A DNA stretch of 40,566 nucleotides from Myxococcota bacterium (GTDB lineage Bacteria; Myxococcota_A; UBA9160; UBA4427): contig JAPKBZ010000037.1 in the NCBI GenBank assembly GCA_028823175.1, positions 1 through 40,566 of the forward strand. The letters are read 5' to 3'. Each line of letters begins with the position of its first letter. Within the stretch, counting starts at the first letter, position 1. Both the position numbers and the translations under genes were made by a program. Below, one piece after another: positions 16,848 to 24,091 of the stretch. The notes under the pieces are model-generated. The model saw nothing but the letters and a program-made list of their open reading frames with translations, was not told the origin of the DNA and ran no database searches.

Positions 16848-16972
16848 GGTCCGTCGCTTTCGGGGGCGGTCGCGTCGTCCGAAGCGCCGACCGACGGGGC
16901 GAGGAACGTGAGGGCAATGAGCGAGAAGAGCGCGATCGATCGCTTGTGGAGGGGCCGATTGTTCGAGGGCAT
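16844..16972 (-). CDS. Signal-peptide-only ORF upstream of the 16416-16847 gene
   Basis: 42 codons: a basic start (MPSNNRPLHKRS), a hydrophobic core IALFSLIALTFLAP, a likely cleavage site after SVGA (residue 30), then an acidic linker ending ESDGP and a TGA. AAGGAG lies about 11 nt before the ATG. On its own it makes no sense as a protein. A shift of -1 at its end reads straight into MTGLWATE of the next frame. It is best seen as the 5' part of a frameshifted exported protein gene. Confidence 0.6.
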   Translation of the reverse strand: MPSNNRPLHKRSIALFSLIALTFLAPSVGASDDATAPESDGP

Positions 16973-17119
16973 GATTCAGGGAGCTCCTTGTGGAGGGAAA
17001 AATAGCTGCAGAATGGTGCCTGTCCGGCTGGGCACAGGAGGCTTTTGTTGCTTTTAACCCACGAATTCTATCAGCATACTCTTGAGCGACGAATTTGTAG
17101 ACGATGCCCCGACGGGCTT

Positions 17120-17132
17120 GGGGGGGGGGGGG
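17120..17132. repeat. Run of 13 G
   Basis: An uninterrupted homopolymer of 13 G followed by a further G/C-rich stretch. It lies in the divergent spacer upstream of the extradiol dioxygenase gene. Such runs can slip during replication and are also prone to sequencing error. Confidence 0.6.
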
Positions 17133-17188
17133 CGGCGGGGGCGGACGACGGGAGTGGAGCCGAGAGTCGGATTCGGCTCCTGGGAAAA

Positions 17189-17218
17189 ACTAGACATCTG
17201 TCTAGTGGGTGGTAATCT
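17189..17218 (+). promoter_or_regulatory. Perfect palindrome overlapping a putative promoter
   Basis: ACTAGACATCTGTCTAGT (17189-17206) has exact 8-bp arms around TC, the look of a TetR-type operator. TAGACA (17191-17196) inside it differs from the -35 consensus at one base. TAATCT (17213-17218), 16 bp further on, is a weaker -10. The dioxygenase gene starts 48 nt later. No regulator gene adjoins it, and the half-sites do not resemble the GACC repeats in front of the first P450. Confidence 0.55.
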
Positions 17219-17265
17219 GTGGTTGGCGATACGAGCGATCCCCTTCGAATCAGGAGAATGCCCCC

Positions 17266-18195
17266 ATGGCACTGCACCGGCTGCTTGGAATCGAAATCGG
17301 CGTCCCGGATCCCGACACCCTCGAAGGCTTCTACAAGGAGATCGGCTTCACCGGGGGCAACCGGCGCTGGGGCCCGGAGGGACTGCCCGACCAGCTCGTT
17401 GTCGAGGAGGCGCCCTACCGACAATTAATAGAACTTCGGGTCGGTTGCGAGGGAGAGGAAGATCTGGCGACGATCAGAAAGAATCTCGATTCCATCGGGG
17501 TCGCGTCCGAAGCGCGCGAGGGCAAGCTCTTCGTCCCCGATCCGGTCAACAAGTGGCAGGTCGTGGTTGAACCCTGCGCCGCGGCGGATATCGATCCGCA
17601 ACCGGTGCGAGAAGTCAACCGACCGGGCGAGCGGCAGCGTCTGGGTAAGCGCCCCGGCGTCCTGACGGAGCCGTCGCTTCGCCCGCCTCGGCGGCTGGGG
17701 CATGTTGTGGTGGGCTCCAACGATATCCTGGCCACATACAAATTTTTCGTCGAGGGACTGGGCTTTCGCATCTCGGATATTGTGGGCGGGCTGGGCTTCT
17801 TTACTCGCTGTTCCCCGGATCACCACAATCTCTTGATGACCCCGGCACCGGTTCCCTACCTGAACCACTACGCGCTCGAACACGACGATATCGATGCGGT
17901 CTGCGCGGCGGCTACGCGATACCTGAGAGATCACGAGGGCACTCAGATCGCGGGCCCCGGTCGTCATCAGATCGGCGGCAATATGTTCTGGTATATGCGC
18001 GATCCAGCGGGCACGTTCTTCGAATATTTCGCCGATATGGATCGCATCGTGGACGAAGAGGCCTGGAAGATTCGAGAGGATTGGCCGATGGAGGATTCCT
18101 GGTCAATCTGGGGCGAAAAGGACCAGCCCGAGGTTTTCTTTACCCCCGATGATATGGAAGAAGTGGTCGCCGGCTGGAACAAATACCACGGCTAG
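17266..18195 (+). CDS. Type I extradiol (catechol) dioxygenase, BphC-like VOC protein
   Basis: 309 residues, two vicinal-oxygen-chelate modules. The C-terminal module carries the metal ligands H146 (RRLGHVVVGSND), H201 (LNHYALEHDD) and E253 (TFFEYFADM). Their spacing is close to the H146/H210/E260 of 2,3-dihydroxybiphenyl dioxygenase. Such enzymes use Fe(II) or Mn(II) to open a catechol ring next to the two hydroxyls, including steroid-derived catechols. AGGAG lies 9 nt before the ATG. The gene stands alone, with a palindromic operator-like site upstream and a strong terminator after its stop. No ring-cleavage hydrolase of the BphD type adjoins it. Confidence 0.85.
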   Translation: MALHRLLGIEIGVPDPDTLEGFYKEIGFTGGNRRWGPEGLPDQLVVEEAPYRQLIELRVGCEGEEDLATIRKNLDSIGVASEAREGKLFVPDPVNKWQVVVEPCAAADIDPQPVREVNRPGERQRLGKRPGVLTEPSLRPPRRLGHVVVGSNDILATYKFFVEGLGFRISDIVGGLGFFTRCSPDHHNLLMTPAPVPYLNHYALEHDDIDAVCAAATRYLRDHEGTQIAGPGRHQIGGNMFWYMRDPAGTFFEYFADMDRIVDEEAWKIREDWPMEDSWSIWGEKDQPEVFFTPDDMEEVVAGWNKYHG

Positions 18196-18200
18196 CCCTA

Positions 18201-18240
18201 GGGGCGGCTCGCTTTGCGCGAACCGCCCCAGTTCTCGTTT
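18201..18240 (+). terminator. Intrinsic terminator after the extradiol dioxygenase gene
   Basis: GGGGCGGCTCGC (18201-18212) pairs with GCGAACCGCCCC (18218-18229) with one mismatch and a 5-nt loop. A T-rich stretch GTTCTCGTTT follows. It begins 6 nt after the stop codon. Confidence 0.7.
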
Positions 18241-18358
18241 TCGGGCCCCCATGATGATGTCGGAGAACTCGAGTCTTCGACGGGTCTGTGCCGGGCACGG
18301 ACTCAGACGACCTTTATATTATGGGGGGCCCCGTGGCGGGAGAGCCGATCTCCTGGGC

Positions 18359-19825
18359 TCAATTCACCTTCGTGGAGAGAGAACTCCCGGCCTTGAACTT
18401 GCCGACCTTCTTCGCGGTGATCTTGGTCTTCTTGTCGCGGGTGCGAGTCGTGGCGCCTGCACCGGGGGAGTTGAGGGTACGTATGGCCGCCGAAACTGTA
18501 GAACCCCCCGTTTCAGTACCGTCGCCGTTCGGGCTCGCCAGTGCAGCGATCAATCCGTACTCGATCGCGGTGGCCGTGGAGTTCCCCGGGCCGCCGCCGC
18601 CGCCGCCGCCGCCGCCGCTTCCGTTCCCGGCTGCCGGATTTTCTTCGGTATCCTTCTCGACGATGATGTCGATGCCCGGGATGGGGTCGTTGTTCCCGCG
18701 ACGCAGGGTGACTTCGGACTCGGAGAGTTGCGTGTCGTCACCCTGACCTTCGCCGCCCGAGAGGCTTCTCTGGGGCTTGACGGGAAGGAAACAGAAGCAC
18801 GACTTCATCTCGGGGTCGCATTTCCAGACACCGCCGGCGGCTTCACAAGCCTCCTTGGTGGTGGGATGGCCTCCGTTCGAAGACTCGAAGAGATCCGGAC
18901 CTATATCGAGCGGCCGCGGGGTCATGTCGCCCGATTCAGTCGCCGTGTCGAACTCGATCCGTTCCGGGAGCAAGGTTAGTGACTCGGTGGTGTCGTGAGC
19001 GACTCCCGACGCGGGAAGGAGGGCGACAACGATCATGAGTTCGATCGCGCTCCGGGTTTCGCCCGGGGTGCCCGCGTTGGGATCCTTCGCGTAGGCCTCG
19101 ATCCGGGTGTGGTCCTCGCACGCCAGCGGAAGGGTTTCGGTGTCCGCGATGCCTTCGCTCTCGAGAATGTCCAGCAGCGAAGTCAGCGGAGCGGAGCCCG
19201 TGGCGGGGTCGGGATCGCAGAAGCTGATCCCGCCGTCGTCGATGGGCGGCGCGTAGACGATGCTCGGCTGGGGGCTGGGGCCGTAGCGCTCGTAGACCGG
19301 CCCCACGATGGCGGTGGGCGCCTCGCCGGGGTAGTTGACTAAATAGCCGTCGGCCGCCGTGGCCAGGGTGATGTAGCTATCGCCGGGCTGGTAGAGATCG
19401 GCGCCCAGGGTGTAGATGGTGTCCTCGGGCCAGAAGCCGAGCACGGCGTCATCGCTCGCCATGGATTCCGAGACCTCGATGCGCCAACCCCCGGTCTCGC
19501 AGTGGAGTTCGCAGGCGAGCGCGAAGGTCTCGGAGCTACCGCCGCTAATGCCCTTGTTCGAGCGTGTCGTGTTGTGATCGACGGCTTTAACGGTGTCTGG
19601 AACCAGAGCCTCTACCCTGAGCCTCTTTTCGGCGCCGCTCGCGAGCCCTGCCGTGCCGACCAGGAGGAGTGCGCTGAGGAGCAGGCCTGCGTGAGCGATA
19701 CGGGAAAGCAGCGAGTGAATGCGTCGGCTTCGTGACGGCACCAGGGTTCGGGTGGGGCTAGGGGCGGAGCAGCGGGCTAGGGAGTGCATTGGAGTTTGTC
19801 CTCTTTGGGTTGGGATCGGCGTCAT
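18359..19825 (-). CDS. Large secreted protein with Gly9 linker and Flp-pilin-like segment
   Basis: 488 residues from ATG 19825 (GAGGGG upstream); ATG 19789 with AAGAGG is as plausible. A long basic N-region leads to a hydrophobic signal core (about 46-60) and a cleavage site near ASG-AE (62-66). The mature part is acidic and Ser/Thr/Gly-rich. It has seven or so cysteines, including a cluster near GVWKCDPEMKSCFCF. Residues 404-412 are nine Gly, encoded by a (CCG)9 tract. They are followed by TAIEYGLIAAL (419-429), the hallmark string of Flp pilins, but without the long hydrophobic helix or the preceding processing Gly. The C-terminus is Lys-rich. No family is recognised overall. Confidence 0.75.
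   Translation of the reverse strand: MTPIPTQRGQTPMHSLARCSAPSPTRTLVPSRSRRIHSLLSRIAHAGLLLSALLLVGTAGLASGAEKRLRVEALVPDTVKAVDHNTTRSNKGISGGSSETFALACELHCETGGWRIEVSESMASDDAVLGFWPEDTIYTLGADLYQPGDSYITLATAADGYLVNYPGEAPTAIVGPVYERYGPSPQPSIVYAPPIDDGGISFCDPDPATGSAPLTSLLDILESEGIADTETLPLACEDHTRIEAYAKDPNAGTPGETRSAIELMIVVALLPASGVAHDTTESLTLLPERIEFDTATESGDMTPRPLDIGPDLFESSNGGHPTTKEACEAAGGVWKCDPEMKSCFCFLPVKPQRSLSGGEGQGDDTQLSESEVTLRRGNNDPIPGIDIIVEKDTEENPAAGNGSGGGGGGGGGPGNSTATAIEYGLIAALASPNGDGTETGGSTVSAAIRTLNSPGAGATTRTRDKKTKITAKKVGKFKAGSSLSTKVN
18591..18617. repeat. (CCG)9 trinucleotide repeat
   Basis: Nine perfect CCG units within the secreted-protein gene, read as consecutive Gly codons on the minus strand. Slippage in steps of three would change only the length of the Gly linker, so on/off phase variation is not expected. 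Confidence 0.85.
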
Positions 19826-20188
19826 GCCGGTCCCCTCTTCCAGAGCAAGAGGAATGCCAACTACCTAAAGTATTGAATTAGCGAAGGTTTTTAAGATCCT
19901 TCCGAACCCGCTCGGCTAATATGTCGCTTTTAATAGACATAGTAAGTTTCCTTTAAGTGAATGGGACTAAAAAGTATATTAAAAGCAAATAGATAGAGAA
20001 TGTGTCAGTTAAATATGACTGTAAAATAAACGATCAACGGACGGAGCCGTGTCTGTAGACCGGTTGGGTTTGCGCAGCCGGCACTTGGGCGGATAGGCCG
20101 TCTGTGGGGGGCCTCCTCGTTTGGGGGGTGGGTGACTTATGCTCCGGGCTTCGCCCTCGTCCGCTCTATGGGCGCCGGAGATTCGCGA
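19826..20188. other. AT-rich divergent spacer
   Basis: The 190 bp from 19850 to 20040 are strikingly AT-rich compared with the surroundings. They separate the minus-strand secreted-protein gene from the plus-strand P450 operon, so promoters for both probably lie here. On the minus strand TTGATC and TATTTA, 16 bp apart (about 20007-20034), are a weak promoter candidate. A 20-codon ORF lies at 19878-19940. I see no terminal repeats or transposase remnant. Confidence 0.5.
19878..19940 (-). CDS. Candidate 20-residue small protein or leader peptide
   Basis: A short ORF beginning MSIKSDILAERVR and ending KNLR-stop lies in an AT-rich spacer. AAAGGA stands about 9 nt before the ATG, a better ribosome site than most in this window. 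The peptide is basic and would form an amphipathic helix with no membrane segment. Its stop is 53 nt before the first possible start of the secreted-protein gene on the same strand. It could be a leader peptide, a real small protein, or the start of a decayed gene. It is not recognisable by family. Confidence 0.4.
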   Translation of the reverse strand: MSIKSDILAERVRKDLKNLR

Positions 20189-21424
20189 ATGCAGGCCGTT
20201 GATCTATTTGATGCCGCCACCTTTGAACGCGCCATCCCCCACGACTATTTCGCCTGGCTGCGCGAGCACGAGCCGGCGCATTGGCAACCCCCGACGCCCC
20301 TGCGGCCCGATGTGGCGAATATGCTCGGGACGGAACAGCGCGGCTATTGGGCGGTGAGTCGCTACCAGGACATCGTCGACATCTCGCTCAACCAGGAGCT
20401 CTTCTCCTCGGAGCGGGCCACGGTGATGAACAACGATCTCAGCGAGGACCGGATGGCGCAGCTCCGGCTCTGGATGATCAACCAGGATGCTCCGCGGCAC
20501 ACGAAGCTGCGCAAGCTGGTCAACAAGGGCTTCACCAAGCGCATTATCGAGCGAATGGATATTCATGTCCGAGAACTCGCCGCGGGCATTGTCGACCGGG
20601 TGGCGCCCAAGGGCGAATGCGATTTTGTGACCGAGGTGGCGAGCGAACTCCCGCTGCTTGTCATCGCCGAACTCGTGGGCTGCCCGAGCGAGGATCGCGA
20701 CAAGCTCTTTGCCTGGTCGAACCAGATGGTCGGCTTCGAGGATCCGGAATTTTCGAACGAGACCGGCGCGACCGAAGCAATGGGGGAGATGTTCGAATAT
20801 GCCGGCCATCTGGCGAAGCTGCGCCGGGATGACCCGCGAGACGACCTGACCAGTGTGCTTCTGAATGCCGAGGTCGATGGCGAAAAACTCGACGATCTGA
20901 CTTTCAACATGTTTTTCATGTTGCTGATTCTCGCGGGCAACGAGACCACCCGGAACGCGATCTCCGGCGGCATGCTCGCGCTTTCCGAGCACCCCGGTCA
21001 GCGCTCGAAATTGGCCGCTGACCTGTCGCTTCTGCCCAGCGCCACCGAGGAAATCCTGCGCTACGTGAGCCCGGTGATCAGTATGCGGCGAACGGCAACC
21101 CGGGATACTGAGATCGGCGGCCAGAAGATCGCCGAGAACGACAAAGTGGTGATGTTCTATCCCTCGGCGAACCGCGACCCTGGGATCTTCGATCGACCCG
21201 ATGTCTTCGATATCCAGCGAGATCCCAACGTGCACCTCGCTTTCGGCTGGGGGCCGCATTTCTGCCTCGGAGCGAACCTCGCTCGAGCAGAAATTCGTAC
21301 GATTTTCGCCGAATTGCTCACTCGGCTGCCTGATATCGAGGTCTGCGGTCCGGTGAGGCGCCTGCGATCGAGCACCGTGAACAGCATCAAGTCCATGCCC
21401 GTTCGCTTTACCCCGACTTCCTGA
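20189..21424 (+). CDS. Cytochrome P450 (CYP125/CYP142-like group)
   Basis: About 411 residues from ATG 20189, with GGAG 8 nt upstream; the frame extends to 20132 without a better site. The I-helix is AGNETTR (249-255), the K-helix ExxR is E288/R291, and the heme loop is FGWGPHFCLGANLARAE with Cys359. The AGNETTRNAISGGMLAL string and the HFCLGANLAR loop are typical of the bacterial group including the steroid side-chain hydroxylases CYP125, CYP124 and CYP142. This makes hydroxylation of a sterol, terpenoid or fatty chain likely. No ferredoxin is adjacent. It leads the group P450-ThuA-DUF35-thiolase-like-hydroxylase, but a terminator-like hairpin separates it from the next gene. Confidence 0.93.
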   Translation: MQAVDLFDAATFERAIPHDYFAWLREHEPAHWQPPTPLRPDVANMLGTEQRGYWAVSRYQDIVDISLNQELFSSERATVMNNDLSEDRMAQLRLWMINQDAPRHTKLRKLVNKGFTKRIIERMDIHVRELAAGIVDRVAPKGECDFVTEVASELPLLVIAELVGCPSEDRDKLFAWSNQMVGFEDPEFSNETGATEAMGEMFEYAGHLAKLRRDDPRDDLTSVLLNAEVDGEKLDDLTFNMFFMLLILAGNETTRNAISGGMLALSEHPGQRSKLAADLSLLPSATEEILRYVSPVISMRRTATRDTEIGGQKIAENDKVVMFYPSANRDPGIFDRPDVFDIQRDPNVHLAFGWGPHFCLGANLARAEIRTIFAELLTRLPDIEVCGPVRRLRSSTVNSIKSMPVRFTPTS

Positions 21425-21457
21425 CGGTGGGTGGGGGCGGCAGGGTGGGCGAGAGAA

Positions 21458-21493
21458 CGCCCGGGACGCGAAGCCCCGGGCGGGCTATTTTTT
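21458..21493 (+). terminator. Terminator-like hairpin directly before the ThuA gene
   Basis: CGCCCGGG (21458-21465) pairs with CCCGGGCG (21475-21482). After GGCTA comes a run of six T (21488-21493). The ThuA start codon is at 21498, so the hairpin fills the space where a ribosome site would lie. It may terminate or attenuate transcription from the P450 gene. Confidence 0.65.
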
Positions 21494-21497
21494 CCCG

Positions 21498-22352
21498 ATG
21501 ACTGAAACCATTCGACCGATTCGCGTTCACGTCGTCGCCGGCGGTTTTCCCCGGGGCTCTTGGGCGGGGCACGATATCGACTACGTGCGCCGACGCCTGC
21601 TCGATCTGCTGGGCCAGGAGCAGCGGGCGATGGTGAGCGTCGCCAATGATTTTCAAGATATCGAGAGCTGGTTGCCCCGGAGCGAATTGCTCGTGACGTA
21701 CGTGGCCGGGCCTTTCCCCGATGAAGCTCAATGCCAGGCCCTCTCGCAGTGGATCGAGGCCGGAGGCCGCTGGTTGGCGCTCCATGGGACGAGCGGAGGC
21801 CGGGCTGTTCCCAACCCCGATGGCTCTCCCGGGCGCACCATGTCCAAGGCGCCCCACCACGAACTCCTCGGCGCCTTTTTCCTCAATCACCCACCCATCC
21901 GGAAGTTCCAAGTCGACGTGCGCGAGACGGAGCATGTCCTGACCCAAGGACTACCCGCAAGCTTCGACGTGATGGACGAGCTCTACCTTCTCGAACTCCA
22001 AGCTCCGGACGAGAGCCGGGTGCTGCTTTCCACCGCGGATCTTCCCGTGGACGACCCCGCCCCCCGAACTTTTGGTTTCACTTATGGTGAGGACACTTCG
22101 GTCGAGTCAGACGACCGGACGCGGGTGCTCGGTTATGAACGAAGCCTCGGAGCGGGAGCGGTGGTCTATCTGGCCCTGGGGCACTGCCATACGCCCCTCA
22201 CCAATATCCAACCCTTTGTTCATGCCAGCGTCGATCCCGACGGCGTGACACCCTTGAGCTTCCGTGGCCCCTGGGAGACGCCCGCCTTCGAACGCCTGAT
22301 CGCCAACGCAGTGGCCTGGGGGCTTGAGGCCCGGCGTGCCGAGGCGGCTTGA
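21498..22352 (+). CDS. ThuA-domain protein
   Basis: 284 residues with a ThuA-like (glutamine-amidotransferase-related flavodoxin) fold. The opening RVHVVAGGFPRGSWAGHD, the segment AGGRWLALHGTSGG (88-101) and HHELLGAFFLNHPP (120-133) are family hallmarks. The C-terminal GHCHTPLTN and AFERLIANAVAWG complete the domain. ThuA was first linked to trehalose use and later to oxidation of sugar hydroxyls; its chemistry is still poorly defined. No Shine-Dalgarno site is visible because a hairpin and T-run abut the start. Lying between a P450 and an aldolase-like pair, it may act on a lipid- or steroid-like intermediate here (inference). Confidence 0.85.
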   Translation: MTETIRPIRVHVVAGGFPRGSWAGHDIDYVRRRLLDLLGQEQRAMVSVANDFQDIESWLPRSELLVTYVAGPFPDEAQCQALSQWIEAGGRWLALHGTSGGRAVPNPDGSPGRTMSKAPHHELLGAFFLNHPPIRKFQVDVRETEHVLTQGLPASFDVMDELYLLELQAPDESRVLLSTADLPVDDPAPRTFGFTYGEDTSVESDDRTRVLGYERSLGAGAVVYLALGHCHTPLTNIQPFVHASVDPDGVTPLSFRGPWETPAFERLIANAVAWGLEARRAEAA

Positions 22353-22391
22353 GGACCTTGAGGATGCCGGGGCGCGGGCGCCTGGGGGTAT

Positions 22392-22847
22392 ATGACGTTG
22401 ACTGAGATTCCCAGCGATGCCGAACTCGTCGAGCGCTTTCCCTACGCGAGTATCGATCACGACAACAAAGCCCTCTACAGGGGCTGGCTCGAGAAGAGTC
22501 TGCGGATGAACCGCTGCGATGATTGCCAACGCTTCCATCACCCCCCGAAGCCCGTTTGCCCGAGTTGTTGGTGCTCATCCCTGGTGCCCAGCGAGGTGAG
22601 CGGTCGGGGCACGATTCACCTGGCCATGTTCCTTCACCAAGGGCCGCCCGCACCGGGGGTCGATTACGCGAAGGCGCCGCACCCCGTCGTCACCGTCGAG
22701 TTGGAAGAGCAGGAGGGCCTGCGCTTCACGAGCACCGTGGCGGGCTGCGCTCCCGAGGAGGTCCGCATCGGGGCTCTCGTGGAACTCGACTGGGTTGACC
22801 GATTGGGCGCACCCTTTCCCGTTTTTCGTCTGGTTGAAAAAAGCTGA
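22392..22847 (+). CDS. DUF35 / zinc-ribbon OB-fold protein (ChsH2-like partner subunit)
   Basis: 151 residues. An N-terminal helical segment ends in a rubredoxin-like zinc ribbon with Cys42, Cys45, Cys56 and Cys59 (CDDC...CPSC). It is followed by an OB-fold with the phrases VSGRGTIHL and PHPVVTVELEEQEGLRF. DUF35 proteins pair with thiolase-superfamily partners to bind acyl-CoA; the ChsH2 DUF35 domain with Ltp2 is the best-known example. The stop overlaps the start of the thiolase-like gene (TGATG), so the two are translationally coupled and probably form one complex. Confidence 0.9.
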   Translation: MTLTEIPSDAELVERFPYASIDHDNKALYRGWLEKSLRMNRCDDCQRFHHPPKPVCPSCWCSSLVPSEVSGRGTIHLAMFLHQGPPAPGVDYAKAPHPVVTVELEEQEGLRFTSTVAGCAPEEVRIGALVELDWVDRLGAPFPVFRLVEKS

Positions 22848-24016
22848 TGGCGCGCAACCCCATCGCCGATCAGGTCGCCATCGTGGGCATTGGCTCTACG
22901 GGCTTCAGCCGGGATTCCGGGGGGCGCTCGGCCAAGGCCCTGGCCTGCGAGGCGTCGATTCGGGCGATTCGCGATGCCGGCCTGGGCCCCGGAGATATCG
23001 ATGGCCTAGTGGGGGCCGCCGAGCCCGGCGGGCCCCAACCCCAGGAGATGAGCGCCGCCCTGGGCTTGCCCCAGGTCAGCCATTTTTCGAGCCCCACTCC
23101 GGTGGCGGTCTTTGCTCTGGTCGACGCCATGAATGCGATCTACTCGGGTTCATGCGACACGGTGCTGCTCTATTTCGCCTATACCCGGCTGCCCTGGAAC
23201 TCGCGCTCGGCGGCCCAGGATCCCTTTCGGCGGCGCCATACCCTGGGCGTGATGCCCGCCCCGGAATCCGTCAACGCCGCCGCCGCGTACGCGGCTTGGG
23301 CGAGTCGCTACATCCACGAGTACGATGTGCCCCGGGAGGCATTTGGCCGAGTGGCTCTCAACGCTCGGGCGGGGGCTGCGAATAACCCCCTGGCTGCGAT
23401 GAAGGCCCCCCTCAGCATGGAGGGCTACCTGGGGGCGCGCATGATCCGCGAGCCGCTCTGCCTGCTCGACATGGACGTCCCCGTGGACGGGGCTGACGCC
23501 TTCGTGTTGACCCGGACCGACCGAGCCCGGGCAATGACTAAAAGCCCGATCGTGATTCATGCCGCGACAGTGGGGCTCGTGGGTACGAACGACGAGGACC
23601 AATTGCCGAGCCTCGCGCGTCACGGCCAGCACGTAGTGGTCGAGTCGCTTCGGGCCAAGAGCGACCTCTGGCTCGAGGATATGGACGTCTTCTTCCCCTA
23701 TGACGGTTTTAGCATCATCACCCTGGGCTGGTTCGAGAATTTCGGTTGGTGTGGGCCGGGCGGGGCGGGGCGCTTTCTTGAGGAGCACTGGGACGAAGCG
23801 AGCGGCCGCGTGATGATCGACGGGCGAATCCCGGTGAACCCCCACGGCGGCTCGCTCTCCGAGGGCGCCACCCGGGGGTCGGGGCATATCCGTGAGGCCG
23901 TCATGCAATTGCGCGGCGATGCCGACGCGCGCCAGGTGCCAGGGGCCCGCAACGCCCTGATCGGCTGCGGGGGCTTCTTTTTCAACTCCCAGGGTGCGAT
24001 TCTGCGTCGGCTCTGA
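22847..24016 (+). CDS. Thiolase-superfamily protein, Ltp2-type aldolase-like
   Basis: 389 residues. The thiolase fold is visible from VAIVGIGSTGFSR at the start to NPHGGSLSEGATRG (331-344) and ALIGCGGFFFNSQGA at the end. The usual nucleophile segment (CGSG) is absent: the corresponding region reads SSPTPVAVFALVDAM. The HDCF loop of SCP-x thiolases is replaced by PYDGF with Tyr285. These changes fit the retro-aldolase branch (Ltp2 with a DUF35 partner), which cleaves beta-hydroxyacyl-CoA side chains of steroids. The second family Tyr (SEGY) is Ala341 here. Coupling to the DUF35 gene is direct. Confidence 0.85.
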   Translation: MARNPIADQVAIVGIGSTGFSRDSGGRSAKALACEASIRAIRDAGLGPGDIDGLVGAAEPGGPQPQEMSAALGLPQVSHFSSPTPVAVFALVDAMNAIYSGSCDTVLLYFAYTRLPWNSRSAAQDPFRRRHTLGVMPAPESVNAAAAYAAWASRYIHEYDVPREAFGRVALNARAGAANNPLAAMKAPLSMEGYLGARMIREPLCLLDMDVPVDGADAFVLTRTDRARAMTKSPIVIHAATVGLVGTNDEDQLPSLARHGQHVVVESLRAKSDLWLEDMDVFFPYDGFSIITLGWFENFGWCGPGGAGRFLEEHWDEASGRVMIDGRIPVNPHGGSLSEGATRGSGHIREAVMQLRGDADARQVPGARNALIGCGGFFFNSQGAILRRL

Positions 24017-24091
24017 AGGCGAAGCGGTGGGGTCTCCCGGACTTCGCCGAAAGGGGGTCGCTTGGGAACCCAAAACGCGCAAAAATAGAGC

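Noticed and set aside
18591..18617. Phase variation by the (CCG)9 repeat
   Set aside because: The unit is three bases and codes for Gly in frame, so changes in copy number cannot switch the gene off.
19850..20040. AT-rich island as a mobile element
   Set aside because: I found no terminal repeats, target duplication or transposase fragment. An AT-rich divergent promoter region is enough to explain it.
20204..21259. A 351-codon open frame on the minus strand
   Set aside because: It lies wholly opposite the P450 gene, which has every family motif. Long antisense frames are expected in GC-rich DNA.
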